Below are positions 35,450 through 44,220 of a DNA stretch of 64,000 nt, in pieces. Origin of the DNA: Calditrichia bacterium (GTDB lineage: Bacteria; Calditrichota; Calditrichia; Calditrichales; J004); NCBI GenBank assembly GCA_020635035.1, contig JACKAO010000003.1, positions 1-64,000 on the forward strand, written 5' to 3'. The translations under genes and the position numbers were made by a program. The notes beneath the pieces were generated by a model. It did no database searches. It was not told the origin of the DNA and worked only from the letters and a program-made list of their open reading frames with translations. Position 1 is the first letter of the stretch. Every line of letters starts with the position of its first letter.

Positions 35450-38400
35450 ATGGGTAAAAAATGTTACAGGAAGTATCTTTTTGTCCTGGTGTATTGTGTT
35501 TTTGCACTTAATTCACTTGTTGCCCAGGACGCTGTCACGCCGGATGAACAAGTTCCGGCTTCCAAACAAGAAACAATTATTTTTAATTCTCCCAAATTGG
35601 ACTCTGATGCCGCTACAGATCAGTTTGTGCCTGAAGATTCCATAAGTGTTGTTGATGCAGAAGGTACGTTATCTGCAACAGCCAGCGGTTCGGATTATTA
35701 CATCACTGTTAGCTGGTCAGGCTATTCAAATCCCTGTTTTATAGGTTATTCTGCCCAGGGACAGGTTACATGGAATCCAGGATATTCCAATGATCCGATC
35801 TCCGGCGATTCAAATAACGGCAGTATGCGGGTTTATGCACGACCCAGTACCAATGTCTCGTTTACCTATAGTTATACATATAGTGGTTTAAGCTGCAATG
35901 GTAGTTATTCGCAAAGTACATCAGCCTCTACTGCAGCGTTTAAAGCGCCCACATCTGTAACAGCTACCAACGAAACCTATATAGGTAAAATTGTGATCGA
36001 CTGGAATAATGTTTCCGATTTTGCGACACATTACAGGGTTTACCGGGATGGAGCGCTAATCGCGACTTTGCCAAGAGCAACAACAATTTATACAGATGAG
36101 AATGTTGTTAATGGCGAATCTTATACATACACAGTCGCTTCCTATAACAGTCTCGGTTATCAATCCGCCGGAGTTTCCGTGACCGGTAAAACCTTTCCGA
36201 TGTTCCCGGATGCTTCCGATGGAAGCTATACAAATCGTGTAAAAGTAGCCTGGAAAAATGTCTCAGATTTTGCCGATGAAATTAAAATTTTACGCGGCAA
36301 TGAAGAAATAGGAATTACAAGTTCTAACGCGACGAGCTACTTTGACTATGACGCTGTTCCCGGAAAGCTCTATCAATACAGCATCATACCTATCTCAAAC
36401 GGCACAGAGCTTGGTGTGGCGCGTGACTATGGTTTTATCAGGGCAGATGGTAAAATAAGTGGCAAGATTAAAACGCTTCGTGGCGCCGGGATTCGCAATG
36501 TGGAAGTTACCGCGGCACCGGCAAAAGGTGATTCAACCCGTTCATTGCGCATGGATAACGTTGCTGATTATGCAATCCGCAAACCGATAAAATCATTTCC
36601 TGAAAATGCTTTCACCCTGTCTTTCTGGATGAAAACATCAGCTACTGACAGAACCGGATCGGTATTCTCCTACGCCAACACAACGAGTGACAATGCTGTA
36701 TTAATCTATGATCCGCGTAATTTTGATATTTATATCAATGGTGCTTCAAGCGGTGTGACGTCGGTAAATGCCGTCGATAACACCTGGCATCATATTGCAG
36801 TTACCTGGCAAAGCAGTAATGGACAGCTTATTGTCTATAAAGATGGGACCGCTGCCTTTACAGGAACATTGGCAGCCGGTGCAACAATCGCCGGTAACGG
36901 ATCAATTGTTTTAGGACAGGATCAGGATATTGTGGGTGGAAATTTCCAGTCTAACCAGGCGTATCTCGGGTTGCTGGATGAAATTCAATTGTGGAACACT
37001 GCCCTTCCTGATACAGTTATCGCGCGCCAGATGAACCAAAGTCTGCGTGGCGATGAAGAAGGCCTTGTTTCATACTGGCCATTCGATACACCCGGCAGAC
37101 AGCCTGCATCAATAATTGGTGATTTCGGACGCAGCGGAGGTAACCATCTGCAGGGCATCGGAACCTCCTTTTCAACCGATCATGCACCGGTAAAAACACT
37201 TACTTATACCGATCCTACCGGATTCTATTCCATTGGTTCTGTTTTTTATAACGAAGCCACTTCCTTTGATGTGAGTGTTTATAAAGAAAGACACGGATTT
37301 GATCCGACAACCCAGGAAAGGCGTCTTGAACTGAATGGTCCGAGTGCAGCAGGGGTAGATTTTACAGATACAACATCCTTTGCGATCTCCGGGAAAATTT
37401 TACTGAACGGCACCAATTGCGCAGTAGCCGGTGTAAACATTGAACGAAACGGAAATTTTACCGCTATCAAAACCAATAACCTTGGTGAGTATGTTATATC
37501 CATTGAAGAGCCGGGAATCTATACAATCACCCCCGTTTTTGAAGATTCTGCCCGCAGCCATGTGTTTGAGCCGGCGGAAGTAACTCTGAATGTGACGGAT
37601 GATGTCGAAAATCTGGATTTTACAGATATGACGACAAGTGTTCTTAACGGAAAAGTTGCCGGTGGCTGTGATGCATTTATTGGCCGGGCAACTTTAAATA
37701 TTTCATCAAAAAGGCAAACGGGTTGCTATACTAGAGAAATTGAAACGGATGTTAATGGCAACTATTCTATTACACTTCCTGCCCAGGAATACCTGATCGA
37801 AGTTCTTTCGTTGAATCCGCCGAATCCGATCATTACACAGACTTTCCCGATTAAAACCACAGATTTAACCTTCCAGGATTCTACTGTTAACTTTATTTAC
37901 CGCAATCCGCCAAAGATGAAAGTGGCAGGATTTCCGACTGTTTGCGGTGGTGCTTTAGCACCTTTTGATGTACCAGTGGTTAAACAGTTTGAACAATATG
38001 TAATTGAATTTGAAGTGTATGAAGCTTATGGATTGGACACCTGCCTTGTTGATACAGGAAAAGTGACGGTCTATGATGCTCTCGGTGGAAACCCTGCTGA
38101 ACCGGTGGAGCTGCCTGTCAGTAAAGGTCGCGCTTTTTACACAACAACGGTCGGAGAACCTAATATTCTTGACGGCGGACCACATCCGTTCCAAAAATTA
38201 TTCCAGGCTGTTGCCGATGTGGATGGTAAAACCGTTTCTTTTGAACAATGGGCAATCATTGAAGGTCATAAACCGCGTGAACGCACCTTTGTAACAAAAA
38301 CGCCTGAATTACCATTGATGATTCTGCGCGATCCGCCGGGAGATGAAAGTTATGCCTTCCTTGAAAAAGGAAGCAGTTTTAATACAAATTTTAAATTACA

Positions 38401-41400
38401 GGCACATGCAGAAGCAGCGGCCGGTATTTATTGGGATATAAAGATTGGTGCAGGTGTCCCTGTACCATTCACGGGTATCGTTATTGGTGCTAAAACACAT
38501 ATTGAAGGTCAGTTGTTAGCAGGTATCGAAACCAGTCTTGGCAGCACAATCGGTACAACAATTTCATTCACAGACCGTTTTACCACGTCAGGAAATGAAG
38601 ATGTGACCGGATCAAAAGGCGATGTGATCATGGGGGCATCCTACAACATGATTTACGCGCTGACCGATGTCATCGATTATGATGAAACAAGCTGTCGTGT
38701 TATCCAGGATACAGCTCTTGTCTGGGGATCGGAAGAAGTAAATACAACCTATATCTATACCGAACAGCATATCCGCGAAACACTTCTGCCGCAATTACGG
38801 CTGTTACGTTCCCTGGCTTCTCCTGATTCAGCCATAATTCTGGGTACATTTATAGAAGTATGGGAACAGGTTCTTGAGAAAAATGCAAAGATGAAGCAGG
38901 ATGCTAAGTTTATTGAGAATGTTTCGTTCAGCGCTGATGCCAGCAAAGACTATTCAAAAACAATTGAACTCGAAGAAGGCTTTGATATCGAGTTTACAGC
39001 TTTTATTGAAGGTGAAACAAAAATCGGTGCCGGTGTTGGCGATGGAGGTAAATTTGCTGATACCGAAGGCGGGGTTGCTGCACGGTTTAAACTCTCTACA
39101 ACGATCGGGGCAAGCGGCAGCACTAAGCTTACCAAAACCGTTGGTTATCATCTTGGTGATAATGATGCTGGTGACTTTTTCAGCGTTGATGTAAAAAGAG
39201 ATCCAACATTCCAGACACCGGTTTTTGAATTGGTGGCCGGTACAAGCAGTTGTCCCTGGGAACCGGGAACACAACCACGTGACGGCCCATCAATCGGGAT
39301 TAATTCGTTTGAACAGAATAATATCAACCCAACTGAACCGGCTTCTTTTGTGCTGACTTTGGGGAATCTAAGCCAGAGTGGTGAAACAAGAAGTTATAAT
39401 TTAAGTGTACTGCAATCGAGCAATTATGATGGTGCTGTAATCAGTGTCGGTGGAGTGGTCATCGAAGACAACCTTGATTATACTATTCCTGCCGGGCAGC
39501 AGATTACGGCAACTATGGCGGTCAGACGCGGTCCGATCGCATATTCTTATCAGAATCTGCAGTTGCGTTTGTATTCACCGTGCGATCCCCAAATTGCCGA
39601 TACAGTGACTTTTTCCGTTAACTACGAAAGCCCTTGTTCGACGGTGGAATTATTTAAACCGGATAATAACTGGATTGTAAACCAGGCATCAAATGATTCT
39701 CTGCTGGTTATTTTACGGGAATATGATGCACTTAATCCGCGTCTGGAAAGCATCAGTTTGCAGTACCGCAAAATCGGCGACAGCTGGAAGACAGCGTTTA
39801 CCCGTCTGCGGGCAGAACTTCCGGATCAATTTATATATGAGTTCTGGGATGTCTCCGGATTGCCGGATGGCAGTTACGAATTGCGTGCTATGAGTAAATG
39901 CGGTACCGATGGTGTAAATTATTCGGAAATATCTGCAGGTATAATTGATCGCAGCAGTTTACTTGTCTTTGGCTCACCACAACCATCAGATGGTGTTTTA
40001 AACATTGGAGAAGATATCACGGTGAGTTTTACAGCAGCCTTAAATTGTCCGCTGATTTCTCAGGAAAATGTGAGCTTAACCTATTCAGACAGCGGTCAGG
40101 AGATTCCTGTAGATGTTGCCTGCAGCGATAAATCACTTGTCATTACGCCCCAGGTGGATATGGCAACACTGGAGCGCAAAAATTTAACTGTAACCGTAAG
40201 TGCTGTGGAAGATAAAAATGGTAACAGAATCAAAAAAGATGTGACATGGTCATTCACAGTTAATCAAAATGCATTGCACTGGATTGTTTCCAATGCGGAT
40301 GTAGATGTTTACCAGGGTTCTGCAGAAAACTTTACAGCAACACTTAAAAATGATGGCGGCACAGAAAACAGTTTTACCCTTGCACAGCTGCCGTCCTGGT
40401 TAACGGCTCAGCCGCTGAATGGTACTATTCCTGCGGGTGGAACACGGGATATCAATTTTACGGTGAGCGATCAGTTGAATAAAGGATTGTATGCCGATAC
40501 GGTTCAGGCGCAGGCAAACGGTCAGGGTGACGATCCCTTTTATGTAAATGTAAATGTTCTGTCCGAACCGCCACAGTGGACACTAAATCCGGCGAATTAT
40601 CAGTATTCGATGGATATAATCGCACAGCTTAAAGAAGGGGATGGTGTATCCAGTGATGAAAATGACATTGTAGCGGCTTTTGTTGGTAATGAAATCCGTG
40701 GCAAAGTAAACCTGAGTTATGTTTCCCAGGAGAGCGGTTATCTTGCATTCCTTACGGTATACAGCAATCAGCAAACAGGTGAATCCGTCACTTTCCGCAG
40801 CTGGAATGCATCAGAAGGTATTGAATCCGGCTTTATTAAAGAGACGGTAACATTTGAAGATAACGGCTCGGTTGGATTGCTGCTCAGTCCGTTCGTTCTT
40901 ACCCCGTCTGGAAGAGCGCAAAACGTAGCCCTGTCACCGGGATGGAACTGGGTTTCGTTCAATCTTCAGAATAGTAGCATGTCGGTTTCAGAAGTGCTTA
41001 ATGGTCTGAATGCCAATGCCGGCGACGTTATAAAGGGCCAGCAGGGAATGGCCAGCTATTGGGATCAGAGTACGACAGCAAATAAATGGGTCGGTGATCT
41101 GCAAACCATAGAAACAGGTAAATCGTACAGGATTTACTCAGCTTCAGCTCAAAATCTGCGTTTTGCCGGTGATACAATTAATGTACAGGAAGAAGACGTT
41201 CCGGTTTTTGCCGGGTGGAACTGGATTGGTTTCCTGCCGCAGAAAAATTCTGAGATAAATAAAGCATTTAAAGATTTTATCCCGGCTAATGGCGATCGTT
41301 TACGCAGCCAGGATGCCTTCTCGATCTATGATGCTGCGACTTCTTCATGGCAGGGGGCATTAACAGTGCTTAATCCGGGAGAAGGGTACCTGTTAAAAAC

Positions 41401-42790
41401 TGCGAAAAACGGATTCATTTCTTACACCGGACAGAATATTGTCACAAACTCTGCAAAAAATGTTCCTGCTGATGCCGGTTTGATTATGGCAGCAGATCCG
41501 CTTTCGCCTTACAGTTACGAATTCAATATGTCGGTTATCGGTGAAGTGCAGCTTGGAGGCACAACGGTTTCCGATACAAACTATACGGTAAGCGCATTTA
41601 TCGGTGATTCACTGCGCAGTAAAGCACGTTTAAAATATTATCCGGAAATCGGCAAGGCACTTGTTTTTATGACGATCTACAACAACAAAGAATCCGGCGA
41701 CCAGTTGCATTTTGAAATTAGCGATGCATCGCGTGGCGTGTTATTGCCTGTTACTACAAACCTGGAATTTGTTTCTGACGGAATTACGGGAAGCATCGAT
41801 AATCCTTTCGGTTTTGCCGGGCTGGATGAAGTTGCTCCGGTATTACGAAGTGCCTTCCTTTATTCAACAGAGCCGGGGCTGGCTGATCATATTCGCTTGT
41901 ATATCACTGCCAATGAAGCGCTCAGCGATGCACCGCTTATCCGCGCTATTTCGCCAACCGGTAAGGAGAGTGCTTTCCAGTCAGAGTTGTTTGATGCATC
42001 TGAAAATATTTACCTGGCAAAATATCATGTTAAGGAATTTGGCGAAAATACATTCTATGTAACAGCCAGTGACCTTTCCGAAAATTTATCCCAGGAAATG
42101 CATAAATTGAATGTTCAGCGCATTGATCTGGCTAAGCCGTCAATGATTGCACTTACTTCGAAAGCTCAGGTTAGCCTGAAGCCAAAATCATTTGACTCAG
42201 ACGGTATTTTTTACGGAGAAGCTATTGCGCTGCAGGATGATTCTACAAAGAGTAAACTTATGCGTATCAGCGAAACATTTATTTTCTCTGCATCAAGCCA
42301 GATCCGGGATGGGTTCAGCCTTACGTACGACCTTAAAGATGTTAAAATGAATGAAGATGAAAAACGTAAGATTGGTCTGTACAGGTTGGATGAACGCGAT
42401 AAAAGCTGGCAGTTTGTTGGCGGTCAGGGTGAAAGAAATGTATTTAAACAGGAAGTAAATGCACTCGGAACCTATGCCATTTTCTACGATGAAGCACGTA
42501 TTCCGATTCCAAAAGAATTCAAATTACATCAGAATTTCCCAAATCCTTTTAATCCGGTTACAACGATCCGTTTTGACCTGCCCGAAAAAGAATTTGTTAC
42601 TTTGTCTGTTTATAATGTTTTAGGTCAAATGGTTATCAACCTGGCAAAACAAACATTTGATGCCGGTTATTTCAAACTGGATTGGGATGGACGGAATGAA
42701 CATGGGGTAAAAGTCGCTTCCGGAATTTATATCTATCAGATTCATGCCGGAAAACATCTTGTAAACAAAAAAATGATTCTGATTAAATAG
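35450..42790 (+). CDS. Giant multidomain secreted protein with T9SS type A sorting domain
   Basis: A 2446-aa exported protein. Order: signal peptide (ending LNSLVAQ); beta-rich N-terminus; two fibronectin III-like modules (~164-248 and ~255-330); LamG/concanavalin-like domain (~370-540: 'FTLSFWMKTS', 'NTWHHIAVTWQ', 'LLDEIQLWN', 'LVSYWPFD'); two carboxypeptidase-regulatory-like modules (~645-725 and 730-790); an unassigned Gly/acid-rich region (~968-1280); Ig-like modules; a BACON-like module (~1607-1700: 'LPSWLTAQPLNGTIPAGG'); repeated 'GWNWVSFNL'/'GWNWIGFLP' modules (~1830-2000); and the sorting domain (~2354-2446: 'NFPNPFNPVTTIRFDL'). It is probably a surface adhesin or large matrix/processing protein. 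A TPR lipoprotein follows 15 bp later. Confidence 0.88.
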   Translation: MGKKCYRKYLFVLVYCVFALNSLVAQDAVTPDEQVPASKQETIIFNSPKLDSDAATDQFVPEDSISVVDAEGTLSATASGSDYYITVSWSGYSNPCFIGYSAQGQVTWNPGYSNDPISGDSNNGSMRVYARPSTNVSFTYSYTYSGLSCNGSYSQSTSASTAAFKAPTSVTATNETYIGKIVIDWNNVSDFATHYRVYRDGALIATLPRATTIYTDENVVNGESYTYTVASYNSLGYQSAGVSVTGKTFPMFPDASDGSYTNRVKVAWKNVSDFADEIKILRGNEEIGITSSNATSYFDYDAVPGKLYQYSIIPISNGTELGVARDYGFIRADGKISGKIKTLRGAGIRNVEVTAAPAKGDSTRSLRMDNVADYAIRKPIKSFPENAFTLSFWMKTSATDRTGSVFSYANTTSDNAVLIYDPRNFDIYINGASSGVTSVNAVDNTWHHIAVTWQSSNGQLIVYKDGTAAFTGTLAAGATIAGNGSIVLGQDQDIVGGNFQSNQAYLGLLDEIQLWNTALPDTVIARQMNQSLRGDEEGLVSYWPFDTPGRQPASIIGDFGRSGGNHLQGIGTSFSTDHAPVKTLTYTDPTGFYSIGSVFYNEATSFDVSVYKERHGFDPTTQERRLELNGPSAAGVDFTDTTSFAISGKILLNGTNCAVAGVNIERNGNFTAIKTNNLGEYVISIEEPGIYTITPVFEDSARSHVFEPAEVTLNVTDDVENLDFTDMTTSVLNGKVAGGCDAFIGRATLNISSKRQTGCYTREIETDVNGNYSITLPAQEYLIEVLSLNPPNPIITQTFPIKTTDLTFQDSTVNFIYRNPPKMKVAGFPTVCGGALAPFDVPVVKQFEQYVIEFEVYEAYGLDTCLVDTGKVTVYDALGGNPAEPVELPVSKGRAFYTTTVGEPNILDGGPHPFQKLFQAVADVDGKTVSFEQWAIIEGHKPRERTFVTKTPELPLMILRDPPGDESYAFLEKGSSFNTNFKLQAHAEAAAGIYWDIKIGAGVPVPFTGIVIGAKTHIEGQLLAGIETSLGSTIGTTISFTDRFTTSGNEDVTGSKGDVIMGASYNMIYALTDVIDYDETSCRVIQDTALVWGSEEVNTTYIYTEQHIRETLLPQLRLLRSLASPDSAIILGTFIEVWEQVLEKNAKMKQDAKFIENVSFSADASKDYSKTIELEEGFDIEFTAFIEGETKIGAGVGDGGKFADTEGGVAARFKLSTTIGASGSTKLTKTVGYHLGDNDAGDFFSVDVKRDPTFQTPVFELVAGTSSCPWEPGTQPRDGPSIGINSFEQNNINPTEPASFVLTLGNLSQSGETRSYNLSVLQSSNYDGAVISVGGVVIEDNLDYTIPAGQQITATMAVRRGPIAYSYQNLQLRLYSPCDPQIADTVTFSVNYESPCSTVELFKPDNNWIVNQASNDSLLVILREYDALNPRLESISLQYRKIGDSWKTAFTRLRAELPDQFIYEFWDVSGLPDGSYELRAMSKCGTDGVNYSEISAGIIDRSSLLVFGSPQPSDGVLNIGEDITVSFTAALNCPLISQENVSLTYSDSGQEIPVDVACSDKSLVITPQVDMATLERKNLTVTVSAVEDKNGNRIKKDVTWSFTVNQNALHWIVSNADVDVYQGSAENFTATLKNDGGTENSFTLAQLPSWLTAQPLNGTIPAGGTRDINFTVSDQLNKGLYADTVQAQANGQGDDPFYVNVNVLSEPPQWTLNPANYQYSMDIIAQLKEGDGVSSDENDIVAAFVGNEIRGKVNLSYVSQESGYLAFLTVYSNQQTGESVTFRSWNASEGIESGFIKETVTFEDNGSVGLLLSPFVLTPSGRAQNVALSPGWNWVSFNLQNSSMSVSEVLNGLNANAGDVIKGQQGMASYWDQSTTANKWVGDLQTIETGKSYRIYSASAQNLRFAGDTINVQEEDVPVFAGWNWIGFLPQKNSEINKAFKDFIPANGDRLRSQDAFSIYDAATSSWQGALTVLNPGEGYLLKTAKNGFISYTGQNIVTNSAKNVPADAGLIMAADPLSPYSYEFNMSVIGEVQLGGTTVSDTNYTVSAFIGDSLRSKARLKYYPEIGKALVFMTIYNNKESGDQLHFEISDASRGVLLPVTTNLEFVSDGITGSIDNPFGFAGLDEVAPVLRSAFLYSTEPGLADHIRLYITANEALSDAPLIRAISPTGKESAFQSELFDASENIYLAKYHVKEFGENTFYVTASDLSENLSQEMHKLNVQRIDLAKPSMIALTSKAQVSLKPKSFDSDGIFYGEAIALQDDSTKSKLMRISETFIFSASSQIRDGFSLTYDLKDVKMNEDEKRKIGLYRLDERDKSWQFVGGQGERNVFKQEVNALGTYAIFYDEARIPIPKEFKLHQNFPNPFNPVTTIRFDLPEKEFVTLSVYNVLGQMVINLAKQTFDAGYFKLDWDGRNEHGVKVASGIYIYQIHAGKHLVNKKMILIK

Positions 42791-42805
42791 GGAAGGAGCA
42801 AAATC

Positions 42806-43708
42806 ATGAAAAGGAATCTTTTAAGCATCGTTGCATTGCTGGCTCTGATCAGTATCAGTTATTCATGCAAAAAAACAATCGTCAGTAATAATGACATCCG
42901 TGATATTACCGGGTCAATAAAAGACATTTCTTCTGAAGAAGGTGTGGGAGAGTATATTTATAATCTCGACGATATATACAAAATAAAGGATGAACCCAAT
43001 GTACTCCCCGAAAATGAAGTATATAATAATTCAAACCCGGTACTGCTGTCGGCCGAAATAATCGACAGAGTGTTGTATGTTCGAATCAATGCCGGGCAAA
43101 CTGGATCAGGTCAGGTGACCATTCGCAGCCGAAGTGGCAGCGTTTACAGAGATGATACATTCAAAATAACCATTACAGCTATCTCTGCTGCAGAAGCTAT
43201 GACGCGGGCAGTCAATTATTTCAAAGCCGGAGATTATGTTTTGTCGGAATCGCATTTCGAGCTGGTCATTGCAAAAAACGCAAGTGCTTCACTTTCAGAT
43301 GCATACATGGGGTTGGGTTTTAGCCGTATGCGTCTTGGCAAAGAAGAAGATAGCTATGGTTACAATGATCTTAAAACCAGCCGCGGATTAAATCCTTCAA
43401 ACGTGGATGCCATTGCCGGGCTGAGTCTGCTGGATTATGCCATCAACGAAGATTATACCAAAGCCATAAGTTATGGACGTGAAACACTTAATAAAGCAGG
43501 TGAGTTCGTTTTCCGGTATGACGAAAAACTGGATAAAAATGACATCCGTCTCAACATTGCATTAAGCCAATATGCAGCTCAGCTATTTGATGATTGTCTG
43601 GCAACAATACAGCAACTTGATGCAACTTACACAGCCGACACATCGGCCGGTGATTTTAAAACACAGCTCTTTGAGAAATTGCAGGAACTTGTGGACATGT
43701 ATAAATAA
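42806..43708 (+). CDS. Lipoprotein with TPR-like repeats
   Basis: A 300-aa predicted lipoprotein: signal peptide with lipobox 'ISYSC' (Cys ~21) and an AAGGAG ribosome binding site. Residues ~60-130 form a beta-rich segment that resembles an Ig-like/cadherin-type module ('SNPVLLSAEIIDRVLYVRINAGQTGSGQVTIRSRSG'). Residues ~133-300 are tetratricopeptide-like helices ('AVNYFKAGDYVLSESHFELVIAKN', 'SDAYMGLGFSRMRLGKEEDS'). It lies 15 bp after the giant T9SS protein and before a strong terminator, so the two form an operon. It may anchor or assist the giant protein at the outer membrane; that is inference. Confidence 0.8.
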   Translation: MKRNLLSIVALLALISISYSCKKTIVSNNDIRDITGSIKDISSEEGVGEYIYNLDDIYKIKDEPNVLPENEVYNNSNPVLLSAEIIDRVLYVRINAGQTGSGQVTIRSRSGSVYRDDTFKITITAISAAEAMTRAVNYFKAGDYVLSESHFELVIAKNASASLSDAYMGLGFSRMRLGKEEDSYGYNDLKTSRGLNPSNVDAIAGLSLLDYAINEDYTKAISYGRETLNKAGEFVFRYDEKLDKNDIRLNIALSQYAAQLFDDCLATIQQLDATYTADTSAGDFKTQLFEKLQELVDMYK

Positions 43709-43720
43709 GAATCCAATCCT

Positions 43721-43755
43721 GAGCAGGGGTGTATCTTTGAGCCCCTGCTTTTTTT
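43721..43755 (+). terminator. Intrinsic terminator after the giant protein operon
   Basis: A perfect 8-bp stem, AGCAGGGG (43722-43729) with CCCCTGCT (43742-43749), has a 12-nt loop and runs into seven Ts (43749-43755). It lies 13 bp after the TPR-lipoprotein stop codon. Confidence 0.9.
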
Positions 43756-43815
43756 CAAATCTCGCAAATAATCCATCCTTTTATTATTTTATCATTTTTC
43801 ACTAACTTAAAATCA

Positions 43816-44220
43816 ATGAAATCTCTGAGAATATCACGCCGAATATTTTTGAAGTGGCTTTCGGGCTTGTCAGGCTTTTCTGCCGCATTTTTCTGGTTTA
43901 AAGGAACGCAGCGAACGCTGGAACTCAAAGCTCCGGATATTGTCACAATTAATCCGCACGCTTTAAATGATGGTATCAGTTTTATGGATAGTATCATCGT
44001 TAACAAAAATCAAAAAACAGTTAAAATATTTTCGGCGCGATGTACCCATTTGGGTTGTAAAATAACCACTGAACAAAACGGTAAACTTATCTGCCCGTGT
44101 CATGGATCCCAGTTCACTTTTAGTGGCCAGGTAGAAAAAGGACCGGCGGTTAAACCGCTTAAAACTCTGCCATATTCTGTTGATAAAAATTCCGGGGAGA
44201 TGACTGTGTATGTCTCCTAG
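43816..44220 (+). CDS. Rieske 2Fe-2S protein (bc-complex type)
   Basis: A 134-aa membrane-anchored Rieske protein. The N-terminus 'ISRRIFLKWLSGLSGFSAAFFWF' is a twin-arginine-type signal anchor with a hydrophobic helix. The cluster-binding boxes are complete: C76-T-H78-L-G-C81 and C93-P-C95-H96-G-S. The conserved Ser in the second box suggests a high-potential cluster. The protein would accept an electron from quinol and pass it to the cytochrome c part of a bc-type complex. Its 3' end overlaps the cytochrome b fusion gene by 11 bp, which indicates translational coupling and a shared complex. Confidence 0.93.
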   Translation: MKSLRISRRIFLKWLSGLSGFSAAFFWFKGTQRTLELKAPDIVTINPHALNDGISFMDSIIVNKNQKTVKIFSARCTHLGCKITTEQNGKLICPCHGSQFTFSGQVEKGPAVKPLKTLPYSVDKNSGEMTVYVS

